From NCBI GenBank assembly GCA_028015205.1, contig CM051521.1:66944314-67008313 (forward strand): DNA of 64,000 nucleotides, written 5' to 3'. Below the pieces are notes generated by a model. It did not search any database. It saw only the letters and a program-made list of their open reading frames with translations, and was not told the DNA's origin. Source of the DNA: Mytilisepta virgata (lineage: Eukaryota; Mollusca; Bivalvia; Mytilida; Mytilidae). This document shows, piece by piece, positions 46,519 through 55,946 of the stretch; the first letter of the stretch is position 1, and the number at the start of each line of letters is the position of its first letter. The position numbers and the translations under genes were made by a program.

Positions 46519-46962
46519 TTAAATGTGGCCTGAGCAATAAATGTTACACAGTTTACAGGATTTCAATAACCACAATCGGGAAAGAATTTCAATAACCACA
46601 ATCGGGAAAGTTCTGGATGTACGCCATCTAAATATCCACTAAAGGAGTAAGAACAAAAGGAATGTTGATTTTCCCCTGCTTACATTACTGCACAAGATCG
46701 TTTGATAAACTGAGAGAATGTACATGTAAGATACCATTAATATCCCAAATGTGTTTATTTAACAATTCTATCTGAGCATGAAGACAAACATCAGCTTCAC
46801 GAAATTGTTCAGGGTTAGGGTGATTATGAAATACGTTCCACCAATATATAGATTAAACTGGAACTTCTACATAAGCAAGTTTAACATGTTCGAACATACG
46901 GACGAAAAAATAAATTTCCTTAAAAACTGAATAAATGTTATTAATGCTGTCATTGTTTGAAT
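46519..46962. other. Spacer with a 25-bp direct duplication
   Basis: 'tttcaataaccacaatcggg' is present twice in tandem at 46560-46610. No gene. Confidence 0.6.
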
Positions 46963-47520
46963 TTTTTATACGCCCGTCAAAATTTTGACAGGATGTATTA
47001 TGGTATACAAATGTCCAGTGTCCGTCTGTCCGTCGTAAACATGTCACACCGTAACTTGAGAACAAATCCAAATTTCATGAAACTTAATATAGTTGTTTCT
47101 TATGATGGTCAAACAATCTGTATACTTTTTGGTGAAAATAAGATTAAAACTTTTTGAGTTACGGACTTTGTAACTAAAACAGGGGTGTGTTTTTTTCACA
47201 TGTCGCACCGTATCTCAAAAACGATTTATGATTATTGCTTAAAACTTTACACACTTCTTAGTTATATTAATCTAAAGATCTGTATACTTTTTGGTGATGA
47301 TTCAAAATTTTATAAATTTTAGAGTTATTGAGTTTTTTGTAAAAAAAAAAGGGATTAAATTATTATGGGGGGGGGGGGGGGCAATTCGCCACAGCATATT
47401 GTATTGCACAAAAAGCAAAAAATTTAATATAAATTCAAATCATATGACCAATTCTAAGTTCTTTGATTACAGTTATTCTGTATCAGAAACCTATTATGTG
47501 TCAAATATTTAATTACAATT

Positions 47521-47532
47521 CAAATTCAGACC
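47521..47532. repeat. SINE target duplication, left
   Basis: CAAATTCAGACC, repeated at 47802-47813 on the other side of the SINE. The related unoccupied sequence at 5836-5848 (reverse) has a single 'caaattcagta'. Confidence 0.85.
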
Positions 47533-47801
47533 GGGGCCTCGGTGGCCGAGTGGTCTAGGTAGTTCGTCATGACTACTACTGATCACTAGCCTGTCAACGC
47601 TGGGGTTGTGAGTTCGAATCTCACCTGTGGCGAGGTGTGTTCGACTCCGATCTTAATTGACAAGGATTGCCAATTTTCCTACCGAAGGTCGGTGGTTCTC
47701 TCCGGGTACTCCGGCTTCCTCCACCAATAAAAACTGGCCGGCGCGAAATGGCCAAAATGTGCTGAAAACGGCGTTAAACCCCAACTAAACAAACAAACAA
47801 A
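47533..47801 (+). mobile_element. tRNA-derived SINE, V-SINE/RUDI type
   Basis: The head resembles a class II tRNA with RNA polymerase III promoter boxes: A box TGGCCGAGTGGT (47543-47554) and B box AGTTCGAATCT (47611-47621). A central region with 'ctccgggtactccggcttcc' and 'aatgtgctgaaaacggcg' and an (AAAC)n tail follow. A 12-bp target duplication flanks it. RUDI SINEs of molluscs have this layout; the family name is from memory. It is about 269 bp and looks full length. It would depend on a LINE partner for movement. Confidence 0.85.
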
Positions 47802-47813
47802 CAAATTCAGACC
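47802..47813. repeat. SINE target duplication, right
   Basis: CAAATTCAGACC, the right-hand copy; its first base is shared with the AAAC tail. Confidence 0.85.
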
Positions 47814-47909
47814 TATATCAAGTGCGAATATTGTGTCCATTTTTGCCCCAATTGTTCAGGGTTGGAGCTCTGCGGTCGTATCCAGCTGCGCTCAGCAAAG
47901 CAATTTATT

Positions 47910-48122
47910 TGAAATTATATTCGTCAGTATTTTAAGGCAGCACACGATTTTAATGAAACTTTAACAATAGTACTATAGGCCTACCATGGTCAAAATCATG
48001 CAGAAATATACATTAAAAAAGTGGCGATGAGTCCTGGGACTCATCAAAATCAGCTGGGACTCACCATTCTGTGAAATGATGAGTCCCAGGACTCATGAAA
48101 AATTCTTAGTGAGAACCCTGGT
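47910..48122 (-). repeat. Repeat with GATGAGTCC hairpins, copy 2
   Basis: Matches 30826-31026. Four GATGAGTCC or inverse words form nested hairpins. On the minus strand it begins CAGGGTTCTCACTAAG, a CAGGG-type terminus. Its left border coincides with the 3' end of the HINE family 2 fragment. Confidence 0.75.
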
Positions 48123-48634
48123 CCCGCCTTATCTCAGAAACTATGATTATTGCATAAAACTTCACACACTTGTTAGTTATATTAATCTGAAGATCTGTAT
48201 ACTTTTTCGTGATGATTCTTTTATATACATAGAAAGTTGACAGATTTTCGCTTTGATATCTACAGGTAATATAAATTAAAGATTGCCTTCAGGGCTATTC
48301 CAGCAAAAAATGTATGGAGGGGTTGTAAGAATATATGTTTATTTATGCTTGAGGGGAATTCAAGAGGTGCATTAATCCTTTAAAAAAAATATGTATGGCT
48401 GGTATGATATAAAACATGTTGTGAGCAATTTTTTTTCTGTCTCTTATATAAACTTCCTATTGAGCAGGAATAAGGAATGAGTCAGGATATACATTGTACT
48501 TAGCATGACTTCCTGTACAACCCCCGTGTTATTACAAAAATATTATGTTTTTTTCACAAGACCACGGGCGTATCATGCGCATCATGCGCTCGTGGAGCAG
48601 CTGTTTATTAACGAAATATAACCATACTTGTCTT

Positions 48635-48832
48635 TCATCGTAAAATCATTTGCCCCAAGCCACAAAATATGGTGATGTGACGATATTCCCGTATAAGATC
48701 ATCTAGGTTCTTTTGTAGAAGGTTGTATTGTTCTTCAGTAGTAGCTCCCGATTTATAGCACCATTTAAAGGAATTTGGAAAGTTCAATTGCTCTTTAAAA
48801 CGTGACCTTTGCTGTCCGATAAAATAACTGGA
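48635..48832 (-). pseudogene. Open-frame remnant, probable retroelement accessory ORF
   Basis: A 65-codon minus-strand stretch without an ATG start encodes SSYFIGQQRSRFKEQLNF... and ...LDDLIREYRHITIFCGLGQM before a TGA. The composition is that of a real protein, unlike the surrounding frames. It reminds me of helical/hydrophobic-strand segments in bivalve retroelement proteins, but I cannot name the family. It is truncated at both ends. Confidence 0.3.
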
Positions 48833-49380
48833 ACACTAGTAAAATCTGTAAAAGATGGCAGTTTGTCAGTTTTTAACAATTGTTTGCATATATTATTCAT
48901 TCACACAATTAGAAATTAACACATTAAATTCCAATAAAATAATTAGTTCTCCACCATTTTATATTTGTCTTTTCCCACTCGCTTGGCCAGAGGTAATAAT
49001 AATAAAAAAACATAAAAACTAATTCTTTATTTTTAAAACTACATCTGATTATACATTCAATACCAAATCTCAACTTTTCTCCCAAAGCTAGAGGAGTTTC
49101 CTCTTAACTCCCTAAAGACATGGATGTTCTACAGATAAGTAGGCGTGTCAAAAATTATAATGACAAGCCAATATAAACACATGAAACATGCTTATCTGAT
49201 TTCATTAACCAGTATCAAAATGATAAATATAACAATTGTGCGTGAGTGTTACGCATTTTGGACCAATCTCACGCCCTCGCGTGCAGGCAACGATTTCTCA
49301 TGCATACTTTTAACTTCCGTGGAAAAAAAATTTAAATGGTCCTTGACATGAAAAATACAGAAATGTTTGTTAATTCATTC
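48833..49380. other. No gene seen
   Basis: AT-rich spacer. It shares 'cttttcccactcgcttggc' plus an AATAATAATAAA stretch (48968-49021) with 39562-39612. Confidence 0.5.
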
Positions 49381-51393
49381 TTATTATACCCCCGCCGATT
49401 TTGAAAAAAGCGGGGTATATAGTATTCGCTGTGTCTGTCCGTCCTTTTTCGTCCGTCCGACCTTTGACTTTGTATCCGCAACTCCTCCTAAACTACTGAA
49501 TGGAATTTGATGAAACTTTCAGAGAATCTTCATCCCATGATGGCATTGTGCAGCTACTATTTTATAATTTGATCGGACCAATTTTTAGCTCACCTGGCCA
49601 TAGGCCATGTGAGCTATTGCCATCACTTGGCGTCCGTCGTCGTCGTCGTCGTCGTCGTCTGTAAACTTTTTCAAACGTTAACTCGTCCTAAACTACTGGA
49701 CCGACTTCAACCTAGCTTTGCAGAATTGTTCTTTAGGGCATCTGGAAAATTTCTATCGTTTAAAATTTTTGAAATGTCGAAAAACATGGCTGTCGTTACT
49801 ATAAATAGAACATAGGGGTAAATTGCTGTTTTTTGCTAATAACTCAAAAACCGTTACAGATATCGAAAATCTGACAGGGTAAAATTGATCAGCATGACAA
49901 GATCTACATACCCTGAAATTTTGAAGGAAATTCCAAAACCCATTTAGGAGTTATTGCCCTTTTTTCACATTTTTGGCTTTTTTTTATGTTATTATTTCAA
50001 AAATCTTCTTCTCTGAAACTACTATTCAAAATCATATGAAACTTGGTAAGATTGTTGCTTAGGGTACCCTGCATAGAACTGATGTGGGGATTTTTGATTT
50101 GTCGAAAAACATGGCCACTGTTACTAAAAATAGAACATAGGGGTAAATTGCTGTTTTTTGCTAATAACTCAAAAACCGTTACAGATATCGAAAATCTGAC
50201 GGGGTAAATTTGATCAGCATGACAAGATCTACCTACCCTGAAATTTTGAAGGAAATTCCAAAACCCATTTAGGAGTTATTATCCTTTTTTCGTCAAATTT
50301 TCATAATTTAACATTTTTCGTCATTTATCTCCAAAACTATTTGAGATAGAAGTGAAATGTAAATTTGAAAAATGTTTGCCATGTTGAGATCTACATACCC
50401 TGAAATTTTAAAGGAAATCCCAAAACCCATTTAGGAGTTATTGCCCTTTTTTGTCAAATTTTTAAAATTTTAACATTTTTGCATTTATCTCCAAAACTAT
50501 TTGAGGTAGAAGTGAAACGTAAATTGAAAAATGTTTGCCATGTTGAGATCTACCTACCCTGAAATTTGTTGATATTTAGAAGTTATTGGTTTGTGTAATT
50601 TGAGGTCGGGTTCTGTTACATTTATTTAAGGTTCACCCTTATTCCTGGTCAATTTTGTCAACTTCCTGCCAGGACTACCACCATCAGGGAACATATTTTA
50701 ACATTAAACCTTATGAAAAATAAATCTTCAACAAATTTTCCCTGAACAATTGAACCAATTGCAACAAACTTGGTCAAATAGTTGATTAATTGTCCAATGA
50801 AAACCAGACTCCAGGTGAGCGATACAGGCTCTGGTGAGCCTCTTGTTGGGGTTTCCCATAGAAAAACATGGACTTTGATTAGGGGGTACCATGATGCCAT
50901 CCAGAACTCCTCCTAAACCACCGTATGGAATTTGATAAAACTTTCAGAGGATCTTTATTACATGATTCTGTAGTGCACCTCCTATTTTAGATTTTGATCT
51001 GATGAATATTTGGGGTTACCCATACCAAAACATGGACTTTGACTTTCAATGTGATAGGTGGTACCAAGATGCCATCCGCAACTCCTCCTAAACCACTATA
51101 TGGAATTTGATGAAACTTTCAAAGGATCTTTATTACATTATGCCATAATACTCCTCTTATTTTAGATTTTGATCTGATGAATATTTGGGGTTACCCATAC
51201 CAAAACATGGACTTTGACATTCGTTGTGATAGGGGTACCATGATGCCATCCACAACTCCTCCTAAACCACTGAATAGAAGTTGATGAAATTCATCTCACT
51301 GGTGTTGGAATTTTCCTATCCAAAATATTGACATTTACTTTCATGTATCTTATGTAGGTATCAGATAGTGAGCTTTGCTCACAGTATTTCTAG
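49381..51393 (+). mobile_element. HINE/Helentron-like element, family 3
   Basis: The 5' end reads TTATACCCCCGC, pairing with GCGGGGTATA, then GTCTGTCCGTCC. The 3' end has the stem-loop GTGAGC-TTT-GCTCAC, then AGTATTTCTAG followed by TTT. Interior ~175-bp units are marked by 'gccatcc(a/g)caactcctcctaaa' at about 50895, 51072 and 51246. Family 1 copy B (49584-50845) is inserted between the first unit and the rest: 'ttgatcggaccaat' on the left and 'tggggtttcccatag' on the right match 'ttgatctgatgaatatttggggttaccc' of the intact units. Confidence 0.7.
49584..50845 (+). mobile_element. HINE/Helentron-like element, family 1, copy B
   Basis: The 5' end TTTTTAGCTCACCTGGCC pairs with GGCCATGTGAGC and is followed by (GTC)n. 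The 3' end is CCAGGTGAGCGATACAGGCT with a TGGT-loop stem and CTTG/TT. It is colinear with the outer parts of copy A (opposite strand) and shares its CTTG end, so A and B form a subfamily. Compared with copy A it lacks the nested family 2 element, so it serves as the uninterrupted version. It is nested in the family 3 element. Confidence 0.8.
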
Positions 51394-51769
51394 TTTCATA
51401 TTGAAATTAGCATTTGAAAACTAACTTGTGTCCTTGAATAGTGATCGCCGTCGGTAAATTTGTCAATTATGTAAGTAAACAATGTTGAGTTATCTCCCTT
51501 GTTTAGACTAATTTTACAAAGTTGTTAATAAAAATATTTTTTGCTATGCACATTGTTAAAAAATTGAATAAGTTTAATATATTTCACTATCGTTTGTTTG
51601 TTTTAAAGACAATTGTCCTATTTAGAAATAAGAATAAGAGATCTGAAAAACGTTTAAATAAGTTAGACTAAATTACAGAACATTGATAACATGTATATAT
51701 TTCTGAAAGTTCTGTATAAGTGGAGGATTTTAGATAATGATGAAGAAATTGTAGCAATACAATGTTTTT
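51394..51769. other. No gene seen
   Basis: AT-rich spacer between the family 3 element and the 3' end of the Penelope-like element. Confidence 0.45.
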
Positions 51770-53480
51770 AAATACGAAGGGAAAGAAGTAAAGTCAAGAA
51801 ATACCAAAGGGACATTCGAAGGAGAGAAAAATCGTTACAACTGACAAACTCCGGAGAACAACGAAGACAAGACCAAAACAATACATGCACTATAATTAAA
51901 AACTAAAAACGTATGAACAACACGGACCCTACCAAAAAACCAGGGGTAGACTCAGGTGCTCCGGAAGAGTAAGCAGTCTCTGCTTCCTGCAGGACACCCG
52001 CCATTCTGCTCATGTCAAATCCGGTATGAGGAAGGGATAATACCAATGGAACAGGTCCATTTTCATTTGGGAAATGGTTTTTTCATACCTGTCAACCATA
52101 TCATGATGACGCCCATAAAACTTTAATAAGGATGACTTCAGCTTAGGAGTAACGTACCCCTGTCTGAGCAACTTTTCTGTCAGGAAACGGGCTCTGTCCA
52201 GGAAGTCAATGTATATGTCACAAGCTCTGGAATAACGTATGAGTTGTGAAATATATACTCCATACGCCGGCGCTTCTGGAATATTGCCGCTCAAAAATGG
52301 AAAGTTGACGATTGGAAAGTCAAAGTCATCCCATTTGTCGTAAAGTTTTGTATTCAACCTTCCTCTGGTGTCAATTTCGAGGTGAAGGTCAAGATAAGAT
52401 GCAGACTTGGCAGTGTCTATGGTATCTTTAATTTCGAGCTCATTGGGATAGATGAGATGTAAAAAATTCCCAAAACGTGAATTGTTGAGTTATAAAACAT
52501 CATCTATGTAGCGGAAGCTGAAATTAAAGGTACGGGCTAACTTCTTTTGTTTTTCCTTAAGAAGTCCGTCAAGGAAGTCTGCCTCATATGAGTAAAGGAA
52601 CAAGTCGGCCAGGAGTGGCGCACAATTAGTACCCATAGGAATGCCAATTGTCTGTTGGAAAACACGTCCACCAAATTGAACAAATATGTTGTCGATCAAA
52701 ATTCAATCATCAGGACAATTTCGTCCTCTGTATATTTTTTGTTAGATTTAGAGTGGCTTTTAACAAAGTATGATTTATCTCTACCAATGACAAGGTATGT
52801 GTATCTGTTGTTGCCATTTTTATTTTGAAAGCATCGATGGATTAGATCTTTCAACTTCTCCTTCAGTTGTGAATGAGGAATGGTAGTATAGAGGGTAGAG
52901 AAATCAAATGTTTTTATGCTGTTACAGACTGAAATGGACCGAGATCGTAAAATATCCTTTAAGTCTTTGGAGTTCTTTAAAATCCACATTTGATTGATAC
53001 CACTTCTTGAATAACTTGTCTCACAATAACTTTGGAGGCCCGTTTTGACAGCTGTTAAAATAGAAGTTAGAAGTTGAGACAATGGTTTGGTGGAACACTT
53101 GGCAGATTCAGCTATAAAGCTTTGTTTGTATGGACACTTATGTAACTTGGGTATCCAGTACAAGGTAGGAAGATCACAATCATCATCTTTGATGGAAATA
53201 CCAAATGACAATAAGACCGATCTATGATTGTCGGTTATTTCTTCCTTTGAAAGTGTAGTAGCTTTATAGGTAGGGTTGCAAGTGAACTAGCAATCCCTAG
53301 TTCATTAATCAAGCATTGAATATAGTAGCTTTTGCATACAAAAACGATGTTATTAGGGGCCTTGTCTGCAGGAACAACATATTTGTCATGAATGGCGGAC
53401 AATGTCTTGGCAGCATCGGGGTTGCTGAAGACTGACGTTCCTTTTTTACTCATAGAAACAATACAATATTTTTTCATAGC
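51770..53480 (-). mobile_element. Penelope-like element, 5'-truncated
   Basis: Contains most of a Penelope-type reverse-transcriptase gene (52010-53477) and about 240 bp of 3' untranslated sequence downstream on the minus strand (51770-52009). No N-terminal coding sequence is visible beyond about 53480, so the copy is 5' truncated. No terminal duplication could be identified. Confidence 0.7.
52010..53477 (-). pseudogene. Penelope-like reverse transcriptase, three lesions
   Basis: Read in order on the minus strand: VPADKAPNNIVFVCKSYY; LPTLYWIPKLHKCPYKQ; KTFDFSTLYTTIPH (motif A, catalytic Asp); GIPMGTNCAPLLADLF (motif B); FRYIDDVL (motif C, catalytic Asp pair); then SYLDLHLEID, FPIVNFPFLS, GVYISQLIRYSRAC and FYGRHHDMV. 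This order and the IP(M)GTNCAPLLAD motif are diagnostic of Penelope-like elements. Three lesions break it: a missing base near 53278, a missing T in a T-run at about 52700, and a stop (TAA at 52490-52492) just after IDDVL. All else is well conserved, so the copy died recently. No GIY-YIG domain is seen. Confidence 0.85.
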
Positions 53481-54060
53481 AATTTAAATCAGAAAGCAAA
53501 TTTGGACTACAAACAATAGTGGATATGATTAAATCGGTTATTTACCATATGATTTTTGAGAATATTTTATTGCGAAAGCTTATATTTTGATGTCAATAAA
53601 ATCTCACCCAAAATTACCCAATCTCACCCATACCCATTCTAAATTTGTCACATGTACATGTATGCATTATGTATGGTTTGAGTTGGTTTTAGGAGATGAT
53701 ATTAAACGGTTTCTGACAATATATTTTCTTACTTTAAAACAGGTACGTTAGTGTGCTTTTCCTACAAAATTTTACAAGCAAAGTTGGCAGTGATGATTTC
53801 GTTGGTCAGAAAAAAGGTAATTTCTTCATTGTCAGATCTCGGGATGCGGATTTTTAAATCGGAAAGGTGTGCTGTTACTTTTTTGACAAACAGTTCAAAT
53901 ATTTTTCCTCAAAACGAATTGAAACACAATTCGAACAAGCTTTTTCTGTAAAAATTACGTGATAAAGCGGGATAATCAAAGTTCACGTTGTCAATAAAAT
54001 GTAAACAAAGAAGTTATGAAGGTAACGATCGATCACAAAAGGAAATAGAAATAAGTTTCA
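53481..54060. other. No gene seen
   Basis: AT-rich spacer; the frame at 53751-53951 (66 residues) has no recognisable content. Confidence 0.45.
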
Positions 54061-55045
54061 TGCAATTGTTAATTTTAAGGAAATTTTGCAGTTTTAGGTT
54101 ATTATCTTGAATATTATTATAGATAAAGACAAACTGTAAACAACAAAAATGCTCAACAAAGTAAGATCTACAAATAAGTCAGCATGACCAAAATCATTGA
54201 TTGATCCCTTATAGGAGTTTCTGCCCTTTAAAGACGGCGTTCGGTGTAAACTTTCTTTTAAAGATCTTCTCCTTTGAAACCCAATTGGGACCAAACTTTG
54301 GTGGAATGGTCCTTGGGTGGCCCCCTTCCAAATTTATATCCGGCATCTCCGACTTCCAAGAACATGGCTGTTGTTACTAAAAATAGAAAAAAGGGGGGAT
54401 GAATTTAAAAAATCTTCTTTTGTGAAATTACAACGCCAATTGAAACCAAACTTGGCAGTATGGTCCTTAGGAGGTGCTTTTTCAGAAGTATGTCTGATGA
54501 CAGGGACTGTCAACTAATATGGCCCCCACAGCCGAACTTAGTTTTACATAGGACCCTACGGGAAATTCTCTCAAAAATCTTCTTGTCTGAAACCTGACTT
54601 AGCCAATTAGAACTAGACTTGGTAGCAATGGTCTTTAGATGGTCCTCTTTCAGAATTGTGTCTGATGAACCGGACTGTCAACCAAGATGGCTGCCACACC
54701 CGAACTTAGTTTAACATAGGGCCCTATGGGAAATTCACTCAAAAATCTTCTCGTCTGAAACTACTCAGCCAATTGGAACTAAAGTTGGCAGCATAGGTCC
54801 CTTAGATGGTCCTCTTTCAGAAATGTGTCCGATCATCTGGATTGTCAACCAAGATGGCCACCGCAGCCGAACTTAGTTTAATATAGGACCCTATAGGAAA
54901 ATTCATTTAAAAATCTTCTTGTCTGAAACCACTTAGCCAGTTGGAACAAGATTTAGCAATAACAGTCCTCTTTTAGAAATGTGTCCATTGACCTGGACTG
55001 TCAACCAAGATGGCTGCCACAGCCGTACTTTTTTTAACATGTGAT
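54061..55045 (+). mobile_element. HINE family 1 fragment, internal part
   Basis: Colinear with 45095-46400 of copy E ('ttaattttaaggaaattttg', 'gatagacaaatgt', then 'caaccaagatggctgccac' units) but lacking both the 5' terminus and the 3' stem-loop. It starts abruptly after unrelated DNA and ends at 'ccgtactttttttaac'. Confidence 0.7.
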
Positions 55046-55261
55046 AAATATTATCTTTTGTTGCGGATTTGAGTCCTGAAGTGACACTCCATTGGGAAAG
55101 GATGAGGAAAAAGGAACAAGGATTCCTTAGAAAACTAGAGATGCAGCTACTCGTCGGACCCAAGGAGCAGAAATTTACGATTTGTGTCAGTCCAGTCATT
55201 TTCCGGCTGCATTTTTGGGGCCGAAATTCAGCCCCATTTCAAACATCAAAAAGGTTCTTTT
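55046..55261. other. Unassigned segment between two HINE fragments
   Basis: Slightly more GC-rich than its neighbours; the plus-strand frame 55069-55368 begins MSPEVTLHWERMRKKEQG but runs into the next HINE fragment. Not recognised. Confidence 0.3.
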
Positions 55262-55530
55262 TTTGCCAATTTCATGGGAAAAAAGGCCATGTTAGCTTTT
55301 GCCATCACTTTGCACCCCTTGTCCGTCCACATTTCACATTTTCATCTTCTCTGAAACCACCAGTCTGAATTGAACCAAACTTAGCAGGAATGTTAATAGG
55401 ATGGTTCTGTACAAAGGTTGTTTTTTGTGCCGAATGGATATTCAACATGGCTACCAGGGGCTGATAATTCATTCTTATTGGACTTATCTTCAAATCTGTT
55501 CTTGTCAGAAACTACTGAGCCAATTGAAGT
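55262..55530 (+). mobile_element. HINE family 1 fragment, 5' part (F/G subfamily)
   Basis: 'aaggccatgttagcttttgc' followed by GTCCGTCC and 'ccaccagtctgaattgaacc' matches the 5' part of copy G (58700 on). It ends after 'gtcagaaactactgagccaa'. Confidence 0.65.
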
Positions 55531-55815
55531 GACCTATGTATCATGCGTCATTGACTTAGGATAAGTTTTATGTCCAAGTTCAGTTCTCCGATACCAAATG
55601 ACTTAGTCATATTACTTGGTGTGAGGATGCATCTCGGGGAGTAACACATCCTCCCACCAAAATTAGGTCACTATGAGTTACTTATCGCACTTCATTTACA
55701 TAGGTTAAGTTTTACGTCAAAGTTCAATTCTCAGATACCAAGCGATCTTCAATCATATTACTTGCTGTAAAGGTGCATCTCAGGGCGCTACAAAGCCACA
55801 CACCAAAATTAGAGG
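55531..55815 (+). repeat. 144-bp tandem pair
   Basis: 'aagttttatgtccaagttca' at 55563 and 'aagttttacgtcaaagttca' at 55707, each followed by 'tc(c/a)gatacca' and 'catattacttg...gatgcatctc'. The family is unknown. Confidence 0.7.
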
Positions 55816-55942
55816 GGGAACGAGGCAAACTTTGTAGTCTTTCTGGTAGAATGTATGTCAGTGAGGTTACATTGTCAGTCATTGATGTAACGATGTGTGT
55901 CAGTGATCAGAGCTTCAGATAAGATTTCATCAATTGGGTTAT
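55816..55942. other. Short spacer
   Basis: Nothing recognised. It ends at the TTAA that borders the Kolobok-like element. Confidence 0.4.
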
Positions 55943-55946
55943 TTAA

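Larger units (their letters stand above)
47343..47908 (+). mobile_element. HINE family 2, 3'-end fragment
   Basis: Reverse-orientation relative of 5741-6180: 'gacacataataggtttctga'-type sequence, 'gttcagggtt', then TGCGGTCGTATCCAGCTGCG and GCTCAGCAAAGC, the family 2 3' subterminal repeat and stem-loop. The 5' part is missing, cut at a G-run. A SINE sits inside it at 47533-47801. Confidence 0.7.
46963..48612 (+). mobile_element. HINE/Helentron-like element, family 4, disrupted
   Basis: The 5' end reads TTTTATACGCCCGTCAAAAT, forming a hairpin with TTTTGACAGGATGTA, then GTCCGTCTGTCCGTC. The 3' end has the inverse subterminal motif ACGGGCGTATCATGCGC, an imperfect short stem and CTGTTTATT. Internal ~130-bp units share 'gattattgc(t/a)taaaactt' and 'ctgtatactttttggtgatg'. 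The middle is interrupted by a family 2 fragment (47343-47908) and a GATGAGTCC repeat (47910-48122), after which family 4 sequence resumes. Confidence 0.6.

Noticed and set aside
47533..47610. tRNA gene
   Set aside because: The A and B boxes are there, but the acceptor stem cannot be closed, and the sequence continues into a SINE body with an AAAC tail and target duplications.
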